Notes under the pieces: generated by a model
Seen by the model: the letters and a program-made list of their open reading frames with translations, nothing else
Databases searched by the model: none
Told to the model about the DNA's origin: nothing
Assembly: GCA_016490735.1 (NCBI GenBank)
Contig: JAEMWC010000165.1
Location: 1,102,501-1,166,500 of the forward strand
Direction: 5' to 3'
Source: Pachyseris speciosa
Taxonomy: Eukaryota; Cnidaria; Anthozoa; Scleractinia; Pachyseridae
Length of the DNA: 64,000 nucleotides
Position numbers and translations under genes: made by a program
Shown here: in pieces, positions 56,201-64,000 of the stretch
Layout of the letters: each line of letters opens with the position of its first letter
Position numbering within the stretch: the first letter of the stretch is position 1

Positions 56201-58257
56201 AGCTGTTGGAGCTAATGTTGCGGTACTTGCCAAACAAATTGAAATCTACTCTGCTGCTCTTAGAATCGAGGCTCACTTTCTAGGACTCAGGTTTGTACTG
56301 TTATACGTGTAGTCTTCTAAGTATGTTTTTAGATCTCCAAGTCTTGTACCACCATCACCTTCACCATGACCATCACCATTGCCACGACCATGACCATGAC
56401 CGTGACCGTGACCATGACCATGACCATGACCATCACCTTCACCATGACCATGACCATGACCATCACCACCGCCATGACCATGACCATGACCATCACCTTC
56501 ACCATGACCATGACCATGACCATGACCATGACCATGACCATGACCTTTACCATGACCATCATCACCGCCATAACCATGACCATCACCTTCACCATGACCA
56601 TGACCATGCACCATGATCATCACCATGACTGTCACCATTACCATCTCCGTCACCGTCATCGTCATCGTCAAACAAACAATAATCTCGTTAATTTCTTTTT
56701 GTGGAACATTTCTTTTCTCCCAATATAGACTTAAGGCTGGGCTTCCGGTTATGCAACCACGAGGACTACAGCAACGAGAACGTTGTTGCAAACTTAATAC
56801 ACCTGTTACATGCAAAATGTACAAAGTTGGGCAAAATCATCAAAGTCATGCAAAGTGACCTAAGATGTACGATTTTATCTCCACTCTCTAAAAACGACCA
56901 AATCAACGAAAAGTGACCTTGTCAAAGAGTTGCATCTACATACTTGTATGAGAATGTGAGACAAACATTATCAGTATTGGGAGTTGTCCTAAGGAATTCA
57001 GCTCCCCGATATTTAGGCGATATCAAGAGTGTTTGCCTTTTGCTCCTCAGGTACATCATGAAAAACTGGCCCGTGACTTCGGCCCTGGTTGGGATCACCA
57101 TCAATGTGTTGATAATCAGTTCCGTGTTCTTCTTCGCGTACAGCGCCTTTTCCCCTGAAGATTCCTTCGAGGAGGAGGTGGAGCATTCGCAGCCGGCAGA
57201 CCTGGACACTGTGACCGCTGAGCAGCAACGCGTGCTTACGAGACGACGCGTGAGTCGAAGGGAGTCTGCAACAGACAATCTCGACACCACAAGGAGGCAA
57301 CCCAGCACTGGTAGGTTGGCGTCCAGAATACCTGGCGCTTCACGTGACCAGGCGCACAGCCAATCAAATGGAGGAATGACACGATGTGCCTCCTTTCCTT
57401 CCTGCAGGTGGGACATGTCTTTTCAAAGCGCTGCAGCGTCGTCTGCCTGCCATTCATCCGGCTCCCTACATAAACATGGTCCGCGCTACCATAGCAACGA
57501 TGATTTGGTTGCCTGTCGGGGCTGTTCGTGTCCTGATGGCGTCGTTAACGGGCGCGGCGAGCTTGGTGGGGATCCGATGGGCTTCCAAGATCTCCCCGCC
57601 TCTACAGGCTCCCGAATAGATAGAGATCCTTACTACGTCTTGAATTTTCAGGACGGAAGTGTGTGGAGGAGCAGAAGACGACCTTATGTCGACGGGCATG
57701 ACCGCAAGGAGGGTGATAGTGGGTTCCCTGTGGCGAGATTTGCTAGTGAACGCCGGAGTCCTGTGGCAAGGCCCGGGGGTCTCAGGTCACGATTCACATG
57801 GAAGAAAGTGCCAGAGCATGGCGAAATGTCCAGCGGTAGCTCGACAGAGTGCGTTCATACGCGAGCAGTGAATCGGCGACGAAGAAGGCCGAAGACCTTT
57901 TCATTTCACAAGAGTTCGGATTCCGATGAGGCGGGTGGAGGGGCAGGGGATTTTAATTACACATGCCACCATACCCACGAGTGCATGGAATGTGATGACT
58001 TCACCTCAAACGCACCACTGAAGAGCAGGGTACCTGATGGTGCTGCATCCTCGTCTGAGCACCTTCATCACTGGGCCCCTGGCACCGTGAGCGCCGTGGA
58101 TAATGGCCGTATCTCGGCCGACCAAAGCCCCACCCGCACCATGAGTGATAGCGATCGCAGTGCGGCAGGAAACAAGCGATCAGTCAATAAGACGAGAGCA
58201 AGGTTTGGACTGTCAATTAAGAAGATCCTCTCCAAAAAAGAGGATAAGTCTTCCTGA
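41230..58257 (+). CDS. BSCL2: Seipin (BSCL2 homologue), complete, seven exons, 621 aa
   Basis: Exons with matching phases and GT/AG borders: 41230-41432, 41575-41653, 42902-42977, 48187-48254, 55353-55487, 56193-56290, 57051-58257; sum 1866 nt. Seipin is an oligomeric ER protein at contacts between ER and lipid droplets that guides droplet assembly. Visible: TM1 (FWCCTVFVIIWIAVLMYMSF), then SFYYAYMPTVSHVRPVF, the lumenal motifs LCSFPEANLSL, GQRYRVFLDLEMPHSPVN, GMFMVKV, the hydrophobic-helix segment near LLQSLTTMFYSLPMVLG, and IEIYSAALRIEAHFLGLRY, all collinear with animal seipins. TM2 is ALVGITINVLIISSVFFFAY. The C-terminal cytosolic tail (about 370 residues, Arg/Ser-rich) is longer than in vertebrates and unrecognised. 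Introns of 5.2 and 7.1 kb hold foldback repeats and the 69-bp minisatellite. A 13-codon uORF starts at 41143 in good context (AACATGG). Confidence 0.94.
41908..42144. mobile_element. hAT-type MITE, seipin intron
   Basis: GAGCCCGTTTCTCGAAAG is mirrored by CTTTCGAGAAACGCAC. GATTAACC lies on both sides (41900-41907 and 42145-42152). TCCCGAAAACTTTTCGGG hairpins sit inside each arm. Confidence 0.8.
44908..45142. mobile_element. MITE, 235 bp, CCAGG duplication
   Basis: GGGTTGTTCGAAAGCCGATT at the left and the inverse at the right, with CCAGG on each side (44903-44907 and 45143-45147). The arms extend through TAACTCTAATCC / GGATTAAGTTA. Confidence 0.8.
45864..46888. mobile_element. Nested foldback cluster with near-perfect palindromes
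   Basis: Three inverted structures follow each other. About 45940-46310: arms of nearly 190 bp meeting near 46125. 46423-46560: a second palindrome of the same sequence with a centre near 46495. 46605-46887: arms starting TTTTTCGATTTTGCCTGGAT around a poly-purine centre. The shared word GGATTTTTTTCGAGTTTCC and the tRNA B-box-like GGGTTCAAATCCC suggest origin from a SINE that was copied back on itself. Outer ends both read TTTTTCGATTTT. Confidence 0.75.
47111..47624. mobile_element. Possible TIR element
   Basis: ACTCGTGCCTG at the left is mirrored by CAGGCACGAGT at the right, 514 bp apart. I see no clear target duplication, so this is tentative. Confidence 0.3.
47955..48665 (+). mobile_element. 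SINE pieces around seipin exon 4
   Basis: TAGCTCAGTGGTGGAG at 47964 is a tRNA A-box, followed by GGTCATAGGTTGCACTC as a decayed B-box. At 48520-48660 a second repeat has ATGTGGGTTGAATTTGCTG and GCTCCGAGAGTTTTTTCTCC. Seipin exon 4 (48187-48254) lies between the two pieces, so they are separate insertions. Confidence 0.5.
48807..54431. repeat. 69-bp minisatellite, about 81 units, seipin intron 4
   Basis: The unit contains GTGAGGTCAGACCACAGCAC, then GGGAACTATGTTCCTTACTC, TTTTTGATCAGTGTGTGGGT and TCTTTTAT. Units differ at a few fixed positions (CACC/CACT, GGGAACTAT/GAGAACTGT, TTCC/TCCC, TTTTGA/TTTTTT, TTCTTTT/TTCATTT). At least nine units are longer by four or five bases (GACCCGGCACAGC or GACTCAGCACAGC). 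Because 69 is a multiple of three, both strands stay open over long stretches (repeat peptides with CEVRPQH or SHKRTHTLIKK); these are not genes. The left flank (48764-48806) shows that the unit came from a dispersed repeat also present behind each GPCR. Confidence 0.97.
54440..54650 (-). mobile_element. tRNA-derived SINE, reverse orientation
   Basis: On the minus strand, GTTGAGACAGTTGGTAGTGC resembles an A-box arm and GGTCACAGGTTCAAACCCC a B-box, followed by about 140 bp of body. It sits directly beside the end of the 69-bp minisatellite. Confidence 0.65.
56345..56680. repeat. CATGAC/CATCAC hexamer microsatellite, seipin intron 6
   Basis: About 55 imperfect ACCATG/ACCATC hexamers. The His-Asp and Met-Val repeat frames read from it are by-products. 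It lies 55 bp after seipin exon 6, inside the last intron. Confidence 0.95.
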
Positions 58258-58484
58258 ATAAGGGGAATTACAGACGCAATTAATTTATGATTCATCGCTT
58301 TGGAAGCGTTATTAATTTATTTCAGTTGTGAGCTGAAGTGCTATCAACCTATTTACAATTTATCTCTGAAACGGGCGTTGAGAGTAACTTGTGAGTCGTT
58401 CCATTAATTTATCTCAAGTATGAGAATCGATAATAGTTGCAGAATGTAGAGAGTGGTCCACACAAAGAGTTGAAAGAAAGCTGA

Positions 58485-58604
58485 GGCCCGGTTCAAACGT
58501 CGAACTTCTCATGTGCCGAATCTAATGCAAATGAGCGAAAACAATAGATTTTTCTCATTTGCATTAGATTAGGTACATGAGAAGTTCGACGTTTGAACCG
58601 GGCC
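58485..58604. mobile_element. Palindromic MITE, 120 bp
   Basis: GGCCCGGTTCAAACGTCGAA is mirrored exactly at the right end, with arms of about 50 bp ending at ATGCAAATGAG. It lies 230 bp after the seipin stop, probably in its 3' UTR. Confidence 0.85.
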
Positions 58605-59324
58605 TTAGGGAACCCACTGTCGCTAAACAAGCTGCCTATTGCAGAATGCTTCAATTAGGAACAGCTCTCGTTGAGTCACAGCACGTTGACATTAAGGCAT
58701 AAACAATTGAAGTGGTCACTTCAGTTTTGGAAAGAGAACGTTGCTTTGTAATTTCTTTTTCTTTGCTTTATAAGCGTTATTTCTGTATCTCAACTACGAA
58801 AGCCTCAAAAATGAGTGAAACTTTTAAACAAAGTAAAAGCGACACACGATAGTGATAATTCTATAGTCAACCTAGAAGAGAGAACAAATCTCGTTGAAAA
58901 AGACGTTGGAAATCTATTTATTGGAAGCTTGCAAGTTAAGGTGGAATACGCTTCTTGGGGAAATATTGAGCCCGGTCCTTTTAGAAAGGAATTTGTCGAA
59001 TTACTGGCAAAGAGTATTCCAGGTTAAACTGGGCCCTGACTTTTATGGGTTGCAATTGCCATGCGTTGTTTTCAACTACGACAATTTTTAATTTAAGAGA
59101 GAATAGAAAACATTGGAACTGAGGTTTCAATTTATAGGTAACAATTTTATACAGAATTTCAATACTCACTTAATTTATTTACTGGAGAATTGTAAGAAGA
59201 TTGAAGCATAAACTATTGCATGCTCTGTTTTAGTAGTGAAGAAGAAAACATACTGTTCTAATACCGAGATGTCCGTTGTTATGAGCTAGTCACGTGGCTG
59301 GGTTGCACTCTACTTGACAATTAG

Positions 59325-59560
59325 ATTATTTCTATCACGTGATAGCTGATAAGCGCGCAGCCCGAATCAGCTATCATGCATAGAAATCGAGAGCGGATAA
59401 TCTGTTTTAGTAAATCTACTAGTCGTTCAAAGCTAAACAGGGAGGTTATGTAAATCCTCTTCGCAGACACTTCGAAACGCGAAGAAGCGGCCGCCATTTT
59501 GTTCACAACCGCTACTCACTATCACAGAATAGATAGTGAGTAGCATATCCAATCAGAGAA
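59325..59560 (+). repeat. Left arm of a widely spaced inverted repeat
   Basis: The segment with TTTCTATCACGTGATAGCTG, GCCGCCATTTTGTTCAC and ACTCACTATC recurs inverted and diverged at 62640-62885. Hairpins (GATAGTGAGTAGC) lie at the inner end. A partial third copy lies near 59810-59900. Either two copies of one MITE landed in opposite orientation, or they bound a larger 3.5-kb element. Confidence 0.6.
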
Positions 59561-59908
59561 CGGCATTCGCGATAGAATGTTAGTAGATTTATACTAACAA
59601 AAGATATCTCACCCTAAAATTGTCTTCCAATCTTCCAGTCTGGTTCCCCTTTGGCTTAACTGGCCTCAGTGGAAATGTTGCGTCGTCTGGAAAGAAAAAC
59701 CATTGGGGGAAAGTCAACAGACAGGCTGCTTTGACAATGTTGGTATTTTATTTTATTTTATTTTTTAATATTTAGTTCGCCCTTCTATCTTAGTTTAGTA
59801 TAAATCAACTAGCGTTCTATCACGAATGCCGCTCTCTGATTGGCTACACTATTCGCTATCTATTTGACAATTATCCTGCGAAATCGCGCTGAATATCACG
59901 TGATACTA

Positions 59909-60524
59909 GAGAGCTTACGCAACGACGACGACGACGGCAACGAAAACGTCATTTGAAAATGAGACTTCCCGTTTTTGTAACTCTTTCACGATTATTCCAA
60001 CTTTTTTAACTTAAAAAATGCTGGCGAACTGTCCAGGGTCTGAATTACTGTGAACGGTGTTAAAATAAAGAAAAAGAAAAAAATTTACTGTCATGCGGTC
60101 ACGTTCTAGTGAAAACCGAAAATTTGGTCAGGCGAAGCTTTTTCCCTAGTACTGTCCTAATGGCAAACGCAACATCTTTTAAAATTGATTGTTAAATGTT
60201 AAATTTTAAATCATATTCTTAGTATAAATTTTTTAGTAGTCATGATTGAAATTTATGTAACTCTTGTAGGTTTTATAATTTTTAATTATTTTGTAAACCC
60301 AGTCCCAATAAGGTTTTCTGTAATTTTCCGAACTTTGTAAACACATTGCAATTCATTTTAATGCGAGAATGTGTCGATTAAACATCTTCATCTTCATCTT
60401 CACGTCGACGTTTTGCAGATGACAGCAAAGAAACGTACCAAAATGTAAAACGCACGTGCAGAGCTATTGTTTTTGCTCATTAAGCCCATTGTTGTGTGGC
60501 GCCGTCGTAGTTGCGTAAGCTCCC
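59909..60524. mobile_element. TA-flanked TIR element, 616 bp
   Basis: GAGAGCTTACGCAACGACGA and the inverse ending GTTGCGTAAGCTCCC are flanked by TA. ACGACGACGGCAACGAAAAC lies just inside the left end. No transposase frame is visible. Confidence 0.7.
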
Positions 60525-60679
60525 TACTTAGGCGACGAGGCCGTAGGCCGAGTTGGCTAAAATCAGGGGATATTCCGCAAGATTGAGCGGGATAATTGTT
60601 TTATTATCCTACAAATTGATCACAAAGCACAATTTACTTAGTTTTGGAGGGCATATTGGCCTTCACTCGGCCTTCCCAC

Positions 60680-60998
60680 AAGATGTAATGTAATGTAATG
60701 TAATGTGTATTTATATACCGCTCATATCATAATCTCATGGCGGTTTACAACACTGGCCGGGGGACTTTACCAGACTGCTTATAACGCAGTTTACAATTAA
60801 TGAAGTTGAGTTATGAGTGCCCCCGTAATATCAATATCAAATTAAGACAGACATTAGGGGTGGTCACTGCCAGAGTTTTGTTACGTCCCTAGTGGTTCTT
60901 TTACGTCCCACAGAATCAGAGAAAGAGTTGTGAGACGGGGCCTACGGTTTATCGTCCTTATCCGAGAAGACTAGAAAGTCTAACCGTTTGTAGATGTC

Positions 60999-61031
<33 letters not shown>

Positions 61032-61122
61032 AAAGACCCTGAGTGTTGGTCCAGCCGGGGTTTGAACCCGCGACCTCCCGCACGATAGTCCAGTGCTCTA
61101 CCACTGAGCTAACCGGTCTGCG
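60680..61122 (-). mobile_element. tRNA-derived SINE with (ATTAC)n tail, reverse orientation
   Basis: On the minus strand: TTAGCTCAGTGGTAGAGCAC (A-box) and CGCGGGTTCAAACCCC (B-box) at about 61060-61115. The body holds GGGACGTAAAAGAACC and ends in tandem CATTA units (60682-60701 on the plus strand as TGTAA). The anticodon region is not a good tRNA, so this is a SINE. Confidence 0.8.
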
Positions 61123-61129
61123 GTGAAAG

Positions 61130-62630
61130 AGGCAATCAGAAATTGCAATTTGCTACTTCACTGATTTACCTACACGGTTGTAACATTATGACAAAGGTAG
61201 AATAACAAGATTATCATCCGATGCTTTTTCCCATCCTTTTCATTGGCCCAGATCCTACCACGTGACCTACAAATAACTGCCTACAAATAATGGTCTGCTC
61301 GTGCGCAGTATCGTCCAACTGTGATTTTGCTGCAATATTCTGCTCATGCGTAGTTGAGCCCCACGCGTCCAAGCTCTTCAAATTCAGTGAAAAATGACAG
61401 ATCGTTTCACGCTTCCCGAAAATAATTATGAAAAACAAGCTCGGTGATCGAATGATAAAACTATCATTGAACTCGGTTTTCGCAAAATATCGTGATTTGC
61501 TAGTGTCTCGCAGATCAATTATTTGCCTAAGCCTTCGGCTGAACTGCTCGCCACTGACAGATCACGATATTTTGCTCAACCTCGTCCAATAATTGTTTAA
61601 TATCACGTTTTATTTTCACTATGGCATCATGTTCATCATGTACAGATAGTAGCACCGCCTCTTCTAATACAACTCATCTTTCAAGTACAGTCAACATTGC
61701 TTGTGTTGTGGATGTCTAGAAAACGACGGCATAGAAAAAGACTACCTAGAAAACGATGACCAATAAAAGCAGTGAATGATTAGTGGCTTTTGACTGTTTT
61801 TGATCCCAGGAGATTGTTTCCTCGTATAGGTCCCCTAGCTTGTATTTAAGACCATTACAGAACGGAGGACTTTTTGGCAAAAAGGTTACTGGAATCTCGG
61901 AGAAATGTGAGGAGAAAAAACATTCTGCAGGGTGAAACAGTTTGCAAACACGTCATTTGAAACAGAGACATTTCTACAAAAAAAGAGAGTAAGGTTTCTG
62001 CAGCCAGTTCTGTAGTTGGATTTCACGTCACGCAAGTAAAAAATAAAATCACTTATCGTAGACTACCTGTCAAAGTCTCAGGGGTGTGTGATATCCCGTA
62101 CTTGAGTTATTCAGCAAAATATACCTTCAAAATTACAGAGTTTAGTATGTAGCGGCCAGGGGCACGATTGAAACATCTGGAATTTAGTCTGGCCAAGTTA
62201 AAACCTTTCGTTTCGCTGTTGAACTTGCAAAGAATCGTACAGACACTTCTCAACATATTAGTTCAGTGTTCAGACCTCGAAAACACAAGGTGAATCGACA
62301 TTTTAGTGTACGCGATGTTTCTCATCTAACATGGCGGCCTTGTGTTTGAGCAACCTCGTCCCCAGGGCCATCCACGAGGTACTACTATTTTTAGTCTGCG
62401 CTTGCGTAGAAACGCCGGAAGTGAGCTCTTAGGAAGAAACACGACAAGGAATAAAAAGAAGAACGGACAACATTTTTGGACTCAGCTTCCACCGGAAGTC
62501 CGAGTAAAAAACCGCCGTTTTTCTCCCCGTCGCACGAAATTACGTACATCGTACATCTGTACGTACATTATGTACATTATGTACATCGTACATCTGTCGA
62601 GTGCGCGCGACGCGACGTATATCTAGTGCC
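61130..62630. other. Intergenic, no gene recognised
   Basis: I see no convincing frame. A small tangle of GTACATC/ATGTAC palindromes lies at 62545-62600. Confidence 0.55.
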
Positions 62631-62639
62631 CCATATTGA

Positions 62640-62885
62640 ATAATTATCTGTGATAGATAGTGAGTGGCGATTGTCAACAAAATGGCGGCCACTTATTCGC
62701 GTTTTCGACGTGTCTGTGAGGCGGGTTTAGATAATTTACTTGTTTAGTTTTTAACGACAAGTAGATTTATGCTAAATGTATTCTAATCCCCTCTCGATTT
62801 CCACGCGTTATAGCTGATTCGGGTTGCGCTCTCATCAGCTATCACACGATAGAAATCTCGATCTCATAATCTAATTTCAATCGTT
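62640..62885 (-). repeat. Right arm of a widely spaced inverted repeat
   Basis: Inverted, diverged counterpart of 59325-59560: GATAGTGAGTGGCG, AACAAAATGGCGGCC and CAGCTATCACACGATAGAAA are recognisable in mirrored order. Confidence 0.6.
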
Positions 62886-62897
62886 CTCTTAAAACAG

Positions 62898-63026
62898 TCT
62901 GGTCCCAGTTGTTCATAGGGCGGATAACCTCCTCCAATGTATTTGCTGCAGTACATTTCATCCGTTGAACAACGATTTATCCGCTGGATAAAGCAGTTCT
63001 TCAGCTTTTACACAACTGGGGCCAGA
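62898..63026. mobile_element. Palindromic MITE, 129 bp
   Basis: TCTGGTCCCAGTTGTTC is mirrored by ACACAACTGGGGCCAGA. GGCGGATAA / TTATCCGCTGG words pair inside. Confidence 0.75.
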
Positions 63027-63218
63027 TTGGTGGGCGACAAATTAGAAATCTGAGTTTCAGTATTTTTTCTTTGGGAGGCAATTTACCCCGTAATGTTGAA
63101 TAAGAAATCAAGGGCTTTCGGTCTGATACTTTCCCCTGGAAAGCCGATGTTCTTGAAACTAGAAAAAATGATGATATTCTTATTGTAATGTTTGTTTTGA
63201 GCACATCGAATAATGTGA

Positions 63219-63230
63219 TGTATGTATGTA

Positions 63231-63298
<68 letters not shown>
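63219..63298. repeat. (TATG)n(TG)n microsatellite
   Basis: About four TATG units followed by some 30 TG dinucleotides with one TT interruption. Confidence 0.95.
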
Positions 63299-63299
63299 C

Positions 63300-64000
63300 G
63301 AACGCCTGGGCAACTGTCAGCAAAACGTTCCTCAAACCGGAACACTGTAGGCTGATTTAGCAATGACAACGGGGACTTCTTGACAACGGCGCGCGCAGAT
63401 CTAAAAAGCGACTTGACAATAGCAGAGCAGCAAATTGAGCACCGGAAGTCGTGTTCAGTCCTTTCCGCGCGCTCTCGCGTTCTCAAATGACGTTCCCGTT
63501 CTGTTGCTAAATTAGCCTAGTATTAACCAGTCAGTTGGTTTCTAGAGCCTCGCTGTCCGTTGTTGATAACCGGTATATAGCAGTCTTCAGTTAAATGTTG
63601 AAAGTCATTCTCGTATGCTTCAGTTTTGTTTCACTTCGCTCTATGATTGGTTGGCAAAACTCGCGCCACTTTCTCAACCAATTAGAAACAAAACCAATGG
63701 CGACTTGTACGTGCGCACTTTCCCGCGCTTTGCGCAGGTTACATGTCTTACTTCAAATTCTGATGGGTTCATAGCCCTTCTCGTGTCTGTTGTGATTGGT
63801 CAAAGTAATTGCTTTGGCCTTGGTGTTATGACACTCAGTTGAAATTCGCTCCAGTAGGAGGCTCTTCCAAAAATATGACAAAGTAGGTAGGCCTGTGGTT
63901 GAGCGATAACAACTCAACGAGTTTTACAAGGACAAAAAATTGGGTTTATGAGCCAAACGGTTACCCCATAAAATCATCACAGCCTCTGGGGACGAGATTA
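63300..64000. other. Intergenic, no gene recognised
   Basis: I see only short inverted words such as GATTGGTTGG / CCAACCAATTAG near 63643-63685. No frame resembles a known protein. Confidence 0.5.

Noticed and set aside
56273..56824. His-Asp, Met-Val and Gly-His repeat frames
   Set aside because: They are translations of a CATGAC/CATCAC hexamer microsatellite between seipin exons 6 and 7.

Overview
This window is nuclear DNA from a eukaryote with spliced genes and very dense short inverted-repeat transposons. The split genes, lineage-type class A GPCRs, tRNA-derived SINEs, Penelope-like fragments and many palindromic MITEs point to an anthozoan cnidarian, most likely a stony coral. That assignment is inference; no species marker is visible.

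Layout. (1) 1-25400: a five-unit tandem array, each unit carrying one single-exon class A GPCR on the + strand. Unit starts share the anchor ACGGATGTAG at 1, 6132, 11866, 18472 and 23026. Copy 5 (24103-25116, 337 aa) is the only intact receptor. Copies 1-3 share a one-base deletion after TM5. Copy 4 has a 322-bp TTAA-type MITE inside TM1 and has lost TM3-TM7. Copy 2 is a copy-3/copy-1 chimera, which explains the near-identical 5734-bp intergenic blocks. (2) 25590-28284: MITEs and SINEs. (3) 28285-36355: the 3' seven exons of a peroxisomal SCPx/SCP2-type thiolase, ending in AKL, with introns packed with nested mobile elements. (4) 36356-41229: SCPx 3' region and intergenic MITEs. (5) 41230-58257: a complete seven-exon seipin gene (621 aa by my exon model). 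Its introns hold foldback elements, a 5.6-kb 69-bp minisatellite and a CATGAC-type microsatellite. (6) 58258-64000: intergenic MITEs, an inverted repeat pair 3.1 kb apart and a reverse-strand SINE.

The most striking non-protein element is at 32832-33406, in an SCPx intron. It is a 575-bp insertion with a 14-bp target-site duplication, built from about 256-nt units in head-to-tail and inverted arrangement. It carries a complete canonical hammerhead ribozyme on the minus strand, with every core nucleotide present, a long stem I with internal loops, and a loopless self-complementary stem III. This matches the architecture of metazoan retrozymes. A degraded hammerhead-like motif sits next to a Penelope-like GIY-YIG fragment at 15492-15537, so the window holds both a candidate retrozyme and a relic of the element class thought to mobilise such RNAs.

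The two complete or near-complete genes on the right (a lipid beta-oxidation thiolase and the lipid-droplet protein seipin) both concern lipid metabolism, but nothing in the sequence shows that they are co-regulated.
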